Assembly: GCA_035276475.1 (NCBI GenBank)
Contig: DATELQ010000134.1
Span: 23,223 to 87,222, forward strand
Length of the DNA stretch: 64,000 nucleotides
Reading direction: 5' to 3'
From: DATDFB01 sp035276475
Lineage (GTDB): Bacteria > Acidobacteriota > Thermoanaerobaculia > Gp7-AA8
The notes under the pieces are model-generated. The model worked only from the letters and a program-made list of their open reading frames with translations, made no database searches and was not told where the DNA came from. Positions 27,924-36,824 of this stretch are shown here, piece by piece. The first letter of the stretch is position 1; every line of letters starts with the position of its first letter. Position numbers and translations under genes: made by a program.

Positions 27924-28670
27924 ATGACCAAGCCACTGATCGGAATCGGCTCGGACGTCTTCATCCATGAAGGAGAACGCGACCGCGCCTTTGTCTTCAC
28001 CACCTACGTCGACGCGCTGCGGCGCGCCGGCGCGGTCCCCGTCCTCATCCCGCCGCAGCCGGAGAACGCCGCCGACGTCGTCGACGAGCTCGACGGCCTC
28101 CTCCTCGCCGGCGGCGAAGACTGTGACCCCGCCGCGTACGGCGAGCCGCGCCACCCCACCGTCGAGATCACGATGGACCCGCGCCGCCAGGCGAACGATC
28201 TTGCGCTCGCCAAGGTCGCCCGCGAACGCGGTCTCCCCACGCTCGGCATCTGCCTCGGCGTGCAGGTGATGAACGTCGCCGCCGGCGGCACGCTCATCCA
28301 GCACATCGAGAGCGAGATCGACCACGCCAGCGAGCCGTCGGACCGCCACCGCCACGAGGTCTCGATCGACGGCGACACGCGCCTGGCCCGGATCCTCGGC
28401 GACCGCGAGCTCAACGTCAACTCCTCGCACCACCAGGCCATCCGCGACGTCGGCGGCGGGCTGCGCATCACCGCGCACGCGCCCGACGGCATCGTCGAAG
28501 GGCTCGAGGACCCGCGGCATCCGTTCTACCTCGGCGTGCAGTGGCACCCGGAGGACATGAGCAGCGAGCGGTCGGCGTCGGCGATCTTCGCGGCGTTCGT
28601 CGAGGCCGCCCGCAAGTACCACGAAATGAAGACGGATTTGTCACCGGCCGCGGCTGGAAAAACGGAATAG
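27924..28670 (+). CDS. Class I glutamine-amidotransferase-like hydrolase, PuuD family
   Basis: This is a 248-residue protein beginning 7 bases after pbpC. The triad of the family is visible: nucleophile C110 (TLGICLGVQVMNVAAGG) and H208/E210 (GVQWHPEDM). The substrate region NSSHHQAI is also typical. Members hydrolyse gamma-glutamyl bonds, for example gamma-glutamyl-GABA in putrescine breakdown. No other putrescine genes are nearby. The link to PBP1C suggests it could act on gamma-D-glutamyl-containing wall peptides after uptake, but this is inference. Confidence 0.85.
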   Translation: MTKPLIGIGSDVFIHEGERDRAFVFTTYVDALRRAGAVPVLIPPQPENAADVVDELDGLLLAGGEDCDPAAYGEPRHPTVEITMDPRRQANDLALAKVARERGLPTLGICLGVQVMNVAAGGTLIQHIESEIDHASEPSDRHRHEVSIDGDTRLARILGDRELNVNSSHHQAIRDVGGGLRITAHAPDGIVEGLEDPRHPFYLGVQWHPEDMSSERSASAIFAAFVEAARKYHEMKTDLSPAAAGKTE

Positions 28671-28716
28671 CCTTTTTGCACGAGTCGTTTCCGACGCCGG
28701 AACCGGAGGACCACCT

Positions 28717-29562
28717 GTGAAAAAACTCGCCATCGTTGCGGCGCTTGCGCTGGCTGTTTCGTCGACCGCGTCGGCGTCGCCGTGGATCAAGTCGTTCGCG
28801 CAGGCGCAGCAGAAAGCGAAGACGAAGAACCAGCACATCTTCGTCGACCTCTTCGCCGACTGGTGCGGGTGGTGCCACAAGTTCGAGCAGGACGTGATCC
28901 CCTCCCAGGCGTTCCAGCAGGCCACCGACGACATGGTCCTCCTCCGCCTCAACACCGAGGACCAGGGCGACGGCACCAGCTTCGCGCGCCGCTACAGCGT
29001 GACGTCGCTGCCGACGTTCCTCATCCTCGACAAAGACGCCATCATCGTCGGCATCATCCGCGGCTATCAGGTCCCGAACGACTTCGCCAACTCCATCAAG
29101 GACGTCGAGGGGCGCTACGACGGCTTCATGAAGCGCGTGGCCGGCGAGCCTTCGATCGCCAAGGACTTCCAGAAACGGCTCGAGCTGGCGAAGGAGTTCC
29201 GCATCCGCTACGCGCTGCCGCAGGCGGAGGATCGCTTCAAGAAGCTGACGGTGGAGAAGGGCGTGCCGGTGGCGGTGCGCGACGAGTCGTACTACGAGCT
29301 GGCCCTCGCGCAGCTTCTGCAGAAGAAGTACGACGACTCGATGCAGACGATCCAGAAGTTCGGCACGCTGCAGAAGACGGGTGAGAACTACGAGAAGTCG
29401 CGGCTCCTCATGGGCGACGTCTACCTCCAGCAAGGCAAAATCGACCGTGCCGTCGCCGAGTACCGCGCCTTCAAGACGGCCTTTCCGCAGTCGCAGTACG
29501 TGAAGAACATCGACATGATGCTGCCGCAGCTCGAGCGGCAGATTCCGACGGCGAAGAAGTAG
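28717..29562 (+). CDS. Exported thioredoxin-fold protein with TPR-like C-terminus
   Basis: This is a 281-residue protein with a signal peptide (MKKLAIVAALALAVSSTASA). The thioredoxin-like domain (about 25-140) carries a C50-G-W-C53 active site (FADWCGWCHKFEQDV) and the cis-proline region SVTSLPTFLILD. The C-terminal half is helical, with a TPR-like segment (LMGDVYLQQGKIDRAVAEYR). CGWCH resembles thioredoxin-7/DUF255-type thiol reductases. The dsbD gene starts on the last base of its stop codon, so it is a likely periplasmic client or partner of DsbD. Confidence 0.88.
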   Translation: MKKLAIVAALALAVSSTASASPWIKSFAQAQQKAKTKNQHIFVDLFADWCGWCHKFEQDVIPSQAFQQATDDMVLLRLNTEDQGDGTSFARRYSVTSLPTFLILDKDAIIVGIIRGYQVPNDFANSIKDVEGRYDGFMKRVAGEPSIAKDFQKRLELAKEFRIRYALPQAEDRFKKLTVEKGVPVAVRDESYYELALAQLLQKKYDDSMQTIQKFGTLQKTGENYEKSRLLMGDVYLQQGKIDRAVAEYRAFKTAFPQSQYVKNIDMMLPQLERQIPTAKK

Positions 29563-31253
29563 TGAAGCGCACCGCACTCGCACTCTCGCTCCTCCTCATC
29601 GCAGCCGCGTCCTACGCGCAGCTCTCCCTCTTGCCCGATCAGGAGCTGATCAAGCTCTCGGGCGTCGTCACGCAGCGTACGGGCGACGACATCCGCGGCA
29701 CGATCACCGCCGCGATCGCGAGCGGGTGGCACATCAACTCCGTCAAGCCGCTCGACGACTTCGTCATCCCGACCACGCTCGCATTCGACGGCGCGGACCT
29801 CGTGAAGGCCGACTTCCCGCCGCACGAGCTCAAGGACTTCACCTTCAGCGGCGGGAAGAAGCTCGCCGTGTACGAGGGGACGATCGCGATTCCGTTCGAG
29901 GCGAAGCTCAAGGGCGGCGCGGCGTCGATTCATGCGACGCTGCACTACCAGGCGTGCAACGACAGCGTCTGCCTGCCGCCGAAGAACGTCTCCGCCGACA
30001 TCTCCACGAATGTCGTAGCCGCGGCGGCGCCGCCGAAGGCGAGCGCCGGCTTCACGCCGCTCACCGCCGCGCCGAAGAACGCGCTGCCGAAGAACAAGCT
30101 CACCGAGGTCTTCGAGGCGCATGGGCTGCCGCTCACGCTGCTCGTGCTCTTCGTCGGCGGCCTGGCGCTCAACCTCACGCCGTGCGTCTTCCCCGTCATC
30201 CCCATCACCCTCGGCTTTTTCGCCATGCAGAGCGACGGCCGCCGCTCGCGCCGCTTCGCCCTCTCGGCCGCCTACGTCTTCGGCATCGTGATCACGTACG
30301 CGGCCTTGGGCGTCGCCGCGGCGATGGCCGGGAAGCTCTTCGGCTCGTGGCTGCAGTCGCCCTCGGTGCTGATCGGCTTCGCCGTGATGATGCTCGTCTT
30401 CGCCTCGTCGATGTTCGGCCTCTGGGAGTTCCGCGTGCCGCAGTTCATCGCGGCGCGCTCGATGGGGCGGGCGGGCGTGGCGGGGGCCGCGGCGATGGGC
30501 CTCCTCGTCGGCATCGTGGCCGCGCCGTGCGTCGGCCCGGTCGTGGCGGCGCTCTTCGTCCTCGTGGCCTCGCTGGCGAAGCCGGCCATCGGGTTTCTCA
30601 TGTTCGCCACGCTCGGCTTCGGCCTCGGCTTTCCGTACCTCGTCGCGCTCAACGCGCTGCCGCGGCCCGGCGAGTGGATGGTGCACGTCAAGCGCGCCAT
30701 GGGCTTCGTCCTCGTGGCCATGGCGTTCTACTTCCTCCGCGCCGTCGTCGGCGAGGAAATCTTCCGCTGGGGCGTCGCGGCGAGCCTGCTCGTCGGCGCG
30801 GTCTTTCTCTTCATCGTCCGAGGCGGCGGCGCGCGCGCGCTGCGCCTGGCCTTCGCAGTCGTGCTGCTCATCGGCGGCGCCGCGTTCGCCTGGCCGCGCA
30901 ACGAAGGGACGCACGTCGCGTGGCTCAACTACGACAAGCAGGTCATAGCCACGGCGCAGAAGCCGGTGGTCGTCGACTTTTACGCCGACTGGTGCATCCC
31001 CTGTAAGGAGCTCGATCAGAAGACGTTCAGCGACGCGGCGGTGGCGAAGGAGCTCGACCGCTTCGTGCGCGTGAAGGCGAACCTGACGAAGGCCGACGAC
31101 GCGACGGTGCAGCAGCTGACGAAGGAGTACGCGATCGTCGGCGTGCCGACGCTCGTCTTCCTCGACGCGAGCGGCAAGGAAGCGCAGGCGCTGCGGCTGA
31201 CCGGGTATGAGCCTCCGGCGGAGTTCCTCAAACGATTGCAGCAGGTGAAGTAG
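29562..31253 (+). CDS. dsbD: Thiol:disulfide interchange protein DsbD
   Basis: This is a 563-residue protein starting at a GTG that shares a G with the previous stop codon (TAGTG). A signal peptide is followed by the alpha domain with the redox pair C132/C137 (YQACNDSVCLPP). The membrane domain has about eight helices, with its redox cysteines in LNLTPCVFPVIP and AAPCVGPVVAAL. The gamma thioredoxin domain contains ADWCIPCKELD. DsbD passes electrons from cytoplasmic thioredoxin across the membrane to periplasmic thiol proteins. All three cysteine pairs are intact. Confidence 0.95.
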   Translation: MKRTALALSLLLIAAASYAQLSLLPDQELIKLSGVVTQRTGDDIRGTITAAIASGWHINSVKPLDDFVIPTTLAFDGADLVKADFPPHELKDFTFSGGKKLAVYEGTIAIPFEAKLKGGAASIHATLHYQACNDSVCLPPKNVSADISTNVVAAAAPPKASAGFTPLTAAPKNALPKNKLTEVFEAHGLPLTLLVLFVGGLALNLTPCVFPVIPITLGFFAMQSDGRRSRRFALSAAYVFGIVITYAALGVAAAMAGKLFGSWLQSPSVLIGFAVMMLVFASSMFGLWEFRVPQFIAARSMGRAGVAGAAAMGLLVGIVAAPCVGPVVAALFVLVASLAKPAIGFLMFATLGFGLGFPYLVALNALPRPGEWMVHVKRAMGFVLVAMAFYFLRAVVGEEIFRWGVAASLLVGAVFLFIVRGGGARALRLAFAVVLLIGGAAFAWPRNEGTHVAWLNYDKQVIATAQKPVVVDFYADWCIPCKELDQKTFSDAAVAKELDRFVRVKANLTKADDATVQQLTKEYAIVGVPTLVFLDASGKEAQALRLTGYEPPAEFLKRLQQVK

Positions 31254-31372
31254 CCGCGACCCGCGCGCGCATCGTCCGCGCGCACGCGCTCGCGGCGGCG
31301 CGCTTCCGCGACGCGTTTGCCGCCGGCGATACGCGCGCCGAGGCCCATCTGGAGATCCAGGCGGCGGCGCTG

Positions 31373-31825
31373 GTGGAGTGCGCGCAGCATACGCGCGTGC
31401 GCGGCACGATCCGCTACGACGTCGTCGACCGCCTGGCCACGCCGTACGTCGAGCGCGGGCAGCCCGTCTTCCCGTACTTCGACGTCGAGCGCACCGCCGT
31501 CGGCGTCTTCGAATACTGGCTGATCGTCTCCGAGATTCTGGCCTCGCCGGCGTGGCACGTCACGAAGCTGATCGCCGAGCCGGGCGAGTACGACGACGCG
31601 CTGCGGCGCATGCAGTCGCCGCAGATCGTGCGGGCCATTCCACCGCCGCTCCTGCCCTCGGCGGAGCTGCGCGACGACGGTACGGCGCTCCTCGACGTCA
31701 CGGTCTACACGCGCGCCGGCGAGGAGCGCATCGAGCGCCGCACGCTCGCCCTCGGCGTCGACAACGAGTTTCGCTTCCACAACCGTGTGCTCATTGCCGA
31801 GGGGCGCGGTGGTGTGGATGTTTAA
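31373..31825 (+). CDS. Unrecognised protein after dsbD; start uncertain
   Basis: This 150-residue frame starts at a GTG (MECAQHTRVRG). Coding-like sequence continues upstream in the same frame to about 31256, including AHALAAARFRDAFAAG, but no ATG, GTG or TTG was found there, so the start may be a rare codon. The protein contains YWLIVSEILASPAWHVTKLI and TVYTRAGEERIERRTLALG. No family is recognised. It follows dsbD by few bases and overlaps the convergent subtilase gene by 4 bases. Confidence 0.5.
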   Translation: MECAQHTRVRGTIRYDVVDRLATPYVERGQPVFPYFDVERTAVGVFEYWLIVSEILASPAWHVTKLIAEPGEYDDALRRMQSPQIVRAIPPPLLPSAELRDDGTALLDVTVYTRAGEERIERRTLALGVDNEFRFHNRVLIAEGRGGVDV

Positions 31826-34800
31826 TGCGTCGTCCTCCGCCGCGGCCGCGGCACGGCGCCCGGGGTCACGATCTCCTCGTGCTTTCCGCTCGCGTTGTGC
31901 AGGTGCAGCAGCAGAATCCCCTTCGAGCCGGCGGCGGTGAACGCGGCCTTGTCGTAGACGACGCCGATCGTGTTCGACGGCGTGTCGGCGAAGCCGAACG
32001 GCAGGGTCCGATCCGACGTGAACGACATCCCCGGCTTTGCCGAGTCGTACGACAGCTGCGCCGTCTGGTCGATCGGCGTGGTGCCGGTGCCGATGCGCAC
32101 GCGGTAGGTAAATGCCGTCCGCGTCCCCGTCAGGCCGATGTCCGCCTTGCGCACCGGCAGCACGACCACGTTCGTGTTGAAGATCACCGTGTCGGCGACC
32201 GAGGGGTCGACGACGTTGCGGAACGACGAATTGCAGTTCGTGCCAGTCGAGGTGCAGATCTGGGCGATGTAGACGTCGCTCGGGTCGTTGTTCACGCTCG
32301 TGAACGTGGCCAGGTCCGCCGTCGTCAGGCGGAACTGCGCTGCGCCGTTGTCGATGTCGATGCGGATCGGCGTCCGCACGGGCGACGTCCACGGGCCGAA
32401 CGTGGCCACGGCGAAGTAGATCGTCGAGGCGTCGCTCGCGATGCCGGTGGCCTTGATGTTCTGATGCGGCTGCAGCGCCGCATTGGCCGTCGCCACCGTG
32501 CTCGAGAGCTCGAAGGCCGCGACGATGGAGTTCTCGTCGTCGGTGCCGTTGCCGGTCGACAGCGGCGTCCCCTTCAGCGCGACCTGGAACTTGCCGCTGG
32601 CATCGGGGAATGTCGTGCTCGTCGCGCTCATCGCCGACGCCGGCCGCGGCGCGGCGAAGACCGGCAGGCGCAGCGTCTCCTGCCCCGTTGCGGTCAGCGT
32701 CACCCATCCCGAGGCCTCGCCGAGCCAGCTCCGCGTCACGTTGACCTGCTTCGAGGTGAGGCTGTCGTCGCGATGATGGCGCATCGCCGCGCCGTCGAGA
32801 TCCATCGTCAGCGTGAACGTGGCGCTGCCGCTCGCCGGCACCGTGACGGAGTCCGGCACCGTGAACGTGACGCCGGGCTGCGTCACCGCCGGGTCGTACG
32901 CGACGCGGTACGTCGTGATCGTCCCCGAGCCTTGATTCAGCACGACGACCGGCTTGTTCTTCTTGTCCTTCTCCTTCGCCACGACCTCGGGGGAGCCGAA
33001 CGACGCGCCGACCACGCCGGGCGCTTCGCCGGAGACGGAGATGAACGTCTTCGTGCGCGACGCGCTGGCGACGTCGATGCGCCCCGCGCCAATGCGGCTG
33101 ACGGAGAAGCGGTTCCCGGTGTGGCTCGGGCCGGTGAAGAGATCGTGCGAGGCCGTGCTCATCGCCAGCGCCTTGAGCTGCTCGGCGGTCCAGTCGGGAT
33201 GGAGCTGTTTGAGGAGCGCCATCGCGCCGGTGACGTGCGGCGCCGCCATCGACGTGCCGTTCATCGAGATGCCGCGGAAGCCGCTCTTCGCGCGCACCGA
33301 CCAGATCGACTGCCCCGGCGCGGCGATCTCCGGCTTGATGGCGGTGTCGTCGATGCGCGGTCCGCGCGAGGAAAAGTCCGACAGCGTGTCGACGTTCGCC
33401 GGCGTCAGGATCGGCTTCGCGCCGATCTGATCGCCGTTGAATGCCGCGACGACGCCGCCGGCGGGGCCGCCGACGTTCGCGAGAAAGAGGTCGCCGGTGT
33501 CGCGCGGCACGAGCGTCGACGGGATCGTCGTCGCGCCGGCGATGGCGATGTCGAGATCGTTCTTCGTGTGGCGGAGGATCACGCCGATCGCGCCGGCGGT
33601 GAAGGAGTTGCCGACGCGTACGGCCGTGCCGCACTCGTTGTCGGTCCAGTCGAGGAGCGCGATCTTTCCGGTAATGATGTTTTTGTCCGACAGCCCGAAC
33701 GCGGAGCAGCCGGTGAGCTGCGTCACCGGGCGCGCCAGCGTGCCGCTCACGGCCGGCTTGTTGAACCAGTCGAAGTTGACGGAGTGGTGCGCGACGTACG
33801 TGTTCGCGATCGACGCCGGAGCGGTGATCTGCAGCGCGTCCGCCGGCTCGAGCGCATCGACTGACGAGGCCACGCTGATGACGCGATCGCTGGTCGAGGG
33901 CGAGCCGACGATGTAGTACGTGTCGCTGGAGTTGCCCGCCGACGCCACCACGATGCAGCCGGCCTTGGCCAGGTTGTCGGCCGCGGTGATGTCGGAGTTG
34001 CCCTTCGTGCCGAAGTTCCCGCCGAGGGACATGTTCACAACGTCCATGCGGTCGGAGAAGTCGCCGTCCTTGTTCGGATCGAGCGCCCACTCCAGCGCCG
34101 GCGCCACGAGGTTCGTCGCCCCGGTGCAGCCGAAAACGCGGATCGGGAAGAGCTTCGCCTCCGGCGCGACGCCGGGGCCGATGGAGAAGAGCGCCGGGTC
34201 GAGGGCGATGTTGTACGGGCCGGTGTACGTCGAGAGGTCTTTCTTCACGCCGAAGCCGGCGATTGTGCCGGAGACGTGCGAGCCGTGGCCCGCGCAGTCC
34301 ATCGGATCGCCGTCGGGCTTCGGGGTGCGGTTCGCGACGGTGCTGGAGTTCGGGTCGAAGTCATCGCCGGCGAGGTCGATGCCGCCCGGCACTTTGTCGG
34401 TCGTCGGAAAGGAGCTGCCGGTAAAGGTCTTGCCGGAGTAGTCGCCGTTGCCGCCGAAGTCTCTGTGGATGTAATCGAGCCCGGTGTCGACGACGCCGAC
34501 TCGGATGTTCTTCCCGGTCGCGCCGTTCGGCGCCAGCGCCCGCCAAACCTCGGGCGCGCCGATGAGCGGGACGCTCGATGTGTTGGTCTGTTTGTAGACC
34601 GGCAGCGGCTCGACGGATTTGACGCCCGGCAGCGCGCGGAGGGCGTCGAGCTGCGAGGCGTCGACGTCGACGGCGATGCCGTTCAAGAGCCGTTGCATGC
34701 GGTAGAGGACGACGGCGGAGGGGATGGCGTCGACTCGAGCGACGACGCTCTGCTGCTCCGCCTCGACGACGGCGATCTCGTTCCGCGCCGCGGTGACGGC

Positions 34801-34938
34801 CGCGCGCAACGCGCTCGGGCCGGATTTGCCGGCCGCCGCGGAGTTGAGATAGCTCTCGATCGCCGGCGGCGACTGCAGTTCGATCATGACGGAGACACGC
34901 TCCGGCTGTGCCAGTGCAAAGAGGATCGCTGTAAGCAT
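31822..34938 (-). CDS. Secreted subtilisin-like serine protease (S8) with PA insert
   Basis: This is a 1038-residue protein. The catalytic triad is complete: D151 (GVVDTGLDYIH), H218 (CAGHGSHVSGT) and Ser in SMNGTSMAAPHV. An I9-like propeptide occupies the first 115 residues. A protease-associated insert lies between His and Ser (SVNFDWFNKPAVSG to LVPRDTGDLFLANVGG). The C-terminal 400 residues are beta-rich Fn3-like modules (FTVPDSVTVPASGSATFTL). The N-terminus MLTAILFALAQPERV is a short but plausible export signal. It is likely an extracellular protease. A TACCAT box lies 10 bases before the ATG. Confidence 0.9.
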   Translation of the reverse strand: MLTAILFALAQPERVSVMIELQSPPAIESYLNSAAAGKSGPSALRAAVTAARNEIAVVEAEQQSVVARVDAIPSAVVLYRMQRLLNGIAVDVDASQLDALRALPGVKSVEPLPVYKQTNTSSVPLIGAPEVWRALAPNGATGKNIRVGVVDTGLDYIHRDFGGNGDYSGKTFTGSSFPTTDKVPGGIDLAGDDFDPNSSTVANRTPKPDGDPMDCAGHGSHVSGTIAGFGVKKDLSTYTGPYNIALDPALFSIGPGVAPEAKLFPIRVFGCTGATNLVAPALEWALDPNKDGDFSDRMDVVNMSLGGNFGTKGNSDITAADNLAKAGCIVVASAGNSSDTYYIVGSPSTSDRVISVASSVDALEPADALQITAPASIANTYVAHHSVNFDWFNKPAVSGTLARPVTQLTGCSAFGLSDKNIITGKIALLDWTDNECGTAVRVGNSFTAGAIGVILRHTKNDLDIAIAGATTIPSTLVPRDTGDLFLANVGGPAGGVVAAFNGDQIGAKPILTPANVDTLSDFSSRGPRIDDTAIKPEIAAPGQSIWSVRAKSGFRGISMNGTSMAAPHVTGAMALLKQLHPDWTAEQLKALAMSTASHDLFTGPSHTGNRFSVSRIGAGRIDVASASRTKTFISVSGEAPGVVGASFGSPEVVAKEKDKKNKPVVVLNQGSGTITTYRVAYDPAVTQPGVTFTVPDSVTVPASGSATFTLTMDLDGAAMRHHRDDSLTSKQVNVTRSWLGEASGWVTLTATGQETLRLPVFAAPRPASAMSATSTTFPDASGKFQVALKGTPLSTGNGTDDENSIVAAFELSSTVATANAALQPHQNIKATGIASDASTIYFAVATFGPWTSPVRTPIRIDIDNGAAQFRLTTADLATFTSVNNDPSDVYIAQICTSTGTNCNSSFRNVVDPSVADTVIFNTNVVVLPVRKADIGLTGTRTAFTYRVRIGTGTTPIDQTAQLSYDSAKPGMSFTSDRTLPFGFADTPSNTIGVVYDKAAFTAAGSKGILLLHLHNASGKHEEIVTPGAVPRPRRRTTH

Positions 34939-34948
34939 GGAAGTGCTG

Positions 34949-34954
34949 ATGGTA
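34949..34954 (-). promoter_or_regulatory. Possible -10 box of a leaderless promoter
   Basis: Read on the minus strand, TACCAT lies 10 bases before the ATG of the subtilase gene and there is no Shine-Dalgarno sequence between. The spacer to recO is only 18 bases. Confidence 0.3.
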
Positions 34955-34956
34955 AC

Positions 34957-35697
34957 TCAGCGGCGCGCCAGAACGGTCGCCAGGACGTCGAACGATTTCA
35001 ATTCGTGACCGAGGAAGTAGCGGCGAACTGAGCCGGCGAAGGCGCGGAGCTCGAAGAGGATCGGCTCGGGCGCGCGGAAGTCGGCGACGGGCATCCGCAG
35101 CAAGTCATCGAGCGCCGCCGCGACGTCGTTGGCCACGACCTCGGCCTCGGACGTCGCACACCACTGGCAGGCGAAGCCCTGCGCCTGCGCGTCGAAGCGC
35201 AACGGCCGCTCGAGCGGCTGGTGGCACTCGATGCAGTGCTTCGGCGTCGGCAGGATGCCGCCGAGGCGCAGCATCCAGATTTCGGCGTACGCGACGACAG
35301 CGAGCGGCCGCGCGCCGTCGAGCAGGGCCTCGGTGGTCTTGTCGAGGAGGCGGTAGACGAGCTCCGACGGATCGTTGGCCTGCGCGAAGACGTCGACGGT
35401 CTCGGCGATGTACGACGCGGCGACGCTGGCGAGGAGGTTCTGCTGCGCGGGGAACAATGACCGAATGAGGTCGACGGATTCGATGCGCACGACCTCGTCG
35501 GACTCTTTCTCGACGAACCCGATCCGCACTTTTGCCAACGGCTCGAGCGACGCCCCGAACCGCGTCCGCCCCCCGCGCGCCCCGTACGCCCACCCCTTCC
35601 GCTTGCCGTGCTCCGGCGTGAGAAAGACGACGAGCTTGTCCCGCTCGCGGGCCGGGAGGGTGTGGAGGACGATGGCCTCGGTGGTTTGGGGCTTCAT
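34957..35697 (-). CDS. recO: DNA repair protein RecO
   Basis: This is a 246-residue protein of normal family length. The N-terminal OB-fold begins TTEAIVLHTLPARERDKLVVF, with GARGGRTRFGASLEPL typical of RecO. A zinc site is formed by HCIECHQPLERP and FACQWC. RecO loads RecA onto SSB-coated single-stranded DNA with RecR in gap repair. Its start codon overlaps the hicA stop, so it is translated as the third gene of a hicB-hicA-recO unit. Confidence 0.93.
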   Translation of the reverse strand: MKPQTTEAIVLHTLPARERDKLVVFLTPEHGKRKGWAYGARGGRTRFGASLEPLAKVRIGFVEKESDEVVRIESVDLIRSLFPAQQNLLASVAASYIAETVDVFAQANDPSELVYRLLDKTTEALLDGARPLAVVAYAEIWMLRLGGILPTPKHCIECHQPLERPLRFDAQAQGFACQWCATSEAEVVANDVAAALDDLLRMPVADFRAPEPILFELRAFAGSVRRYFLGHELKSFDVLATVLARR

Positions 35698-35909
35698 GGG
35701 AGGAGAGCTCGAAATTCGTCCACCGTCAGCCCCGCATCGCGGATGATGCCGCCCATCGTGAAGGCATTCACCGGGTTGTGCCGTGGGATCGTGAGGATGC
35801 GTGCGCCGTTCGTCATGACGACGTGCTTTCCTTCGCGGACGACCGTGAAGCCGGCTCGTTCGAGGGCTCGAACCGCGTCGCGGTGGTTGACTCCGGCGAG
35901 CTTCGGCAC
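35694..35909 (-). CDS. hicA: HicA-type mRNA interferase toxin
   Basis: This is a 71-residue protein starting at GTG, one base after the hicB stop. It has the small double-stranded-RNA-binding-like HicA fold: VNHRDAVRALERAGFTVVRE, catalytic His28 in REGKHVVMT, and LTIPRHNPVNAFTMGGIIRDAG. HicA cleaves mRNA and is neutralised by HicB. The catalytic His is in the motif GKH instead of the common GSH. The order hicB-hicA is the reverse of the commonest arrangement. Its stop overlaps the recO start. Confidence 0.88.
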   Translation of the reverse strand: MPKLAGVNHRDAVRALERAGFTVVREGKHVVMTNGARILTIPRHNPVNAFTMGGIIRDAGLTVDEFRALLP

Positions 35910-35910
35910 G

Positions 35911-36114
35911 TCAGACCGCGATCTCGACTTCGCGCACGTCCTCGCCCGCCGTCATCTCCGCCACCACATCGAGGTACTCGCCAATCGCGCTGCGAATGTT
36001 CTCCAGCGCCTCCTCCTCGCTCACCCCCTGCGACCAACATCCCGGCAGGCCCGGACACGAGACGCTGTACCCTTCTTCCGACTGGTGAAGAACCACGCGA
36101 TATTTCATAGTCAT
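35911..36114 (-). CDS. hicB: HicB-type antitoxin
   Basis: This protein is about 67 residues from the ATG of MTMKYRVVLHQ; a second ATG two codons on is equally possible, and the frame is open to 36141. It has the HicB partial RNase H fold: YRVVLHQSEEGYSVSCPGLPG, then CWSQGVSEEEALENIRSAI. No DNA-binding tail is visible, so autoregulation may depend on the complex or be absent. It is the first gene of the minus-strand unit leading to recO, divergent from the SirB1-like gene across a 29-base gap. Confidence 0.88.
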   Translation of the reverse strand: MTMKYRVVLHQSEEGYSVSCPGLPGCWSQGVSEEEALENIRSAIGEYLDVVAEMTAGEDVREVEIAV

Positions 36115-36143
36115 CGAATTTTGCACCAGATTCGAGAACAATC

Positions 36144-36824
36144 GTGACCACCTTCATCCATCCCGCCGAGGGGCGGCGCCGCTTTGCCGAATTCGCGGCG
36201 AGCGAGATCGGCATCGCGGACCTCGCCCACGGGGCGCTGCTGATCGCGCTCGAGGAGTACCCGCGCCTCGACGTCGATCACTACCTCTCCGAGCTCGCCG
36301 CGCTGGCCGGGCGGGTGGTGCGGCGGGGTTTTGCCTCTGAGCCGGAGGTGTTTCGGCTCGGGCACCTGCACGCGGAAATGTTCGACGCCGACGGCTACAG
36401 CGGCGACGAGGCCGACTACTACGACCCGCGCAACGCGTATCTCAACGAAGTCATCGATCGCAAAGTCGGGCTGCCGATCCTGCTGTCGATCGTTTTCCTC
36501 GACGTCGCCGCGCGCGTCGGGCTGAACGCCGCGGGCGTCGGGCTGCCGGGGCACTACGTCGTCAAAGTGCAGTTCGAAATGAACGAGCTCTACATCGACC
36601 CGTTCCACGGCGGCGCGACGCTGACGATGAGCGAGATCGCCACGATGATCAGCGGCGTCAGCGGCGGCCAGGTACGCCTCACCAGCGAGCACCTCCGCGC
36701 CTGGACGCCGCGCCAGACGCTCATCCGCGTCCTCGCGAATCTGCAGAACATGTGGGGAAGGGTGGGGGAGGGGCGGAAGGCTTCGGCGGCGGCGGAGCGG
36801 ATCGCGCTGCTGGAGAAGCGATGA
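36144..36824 (+). CDS. SirB1-type transglutaminase-like protein
   Basis: This is a 226-residue protein starting at GTG. The transglutaminase-like core is shown by YYDPRNAYLNEVIDRKVGLP, LNAAGVGLPGHYVVK and LYIDPFHGG. The His and Asp of the triad are visible. The position usually holding Cys (N-S-C/F-LN) is Tyr, so a classical thiol mechanism is unlikely. A short TPR-like tail follows (QTLIRVLANLQNMW). SirB1/YchA proteins are widespread with no settled function. The aroDE start overlaps its stop (ATGA). Confidence 0.85.
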   Translation: MTTFIHPAEGRRRFAEFAASEIGIADLAHGALLIALEEYPRLDVDHYLSELAALAGRVVRRGFASEPEVFRLGHLHAEMFDADGYSGDEADYYDPRNAYLNEVIDRKVGLPILLSIVFLDVAARVGLNAAGVGLPGHYVVKVQFEMNELYIDPFHGGATLTMSEIATMISGVSGGQVRLTSEHLRAWTPRQTLIRVLANLQNMWGRVGEGRKASAAAERIALLEKR

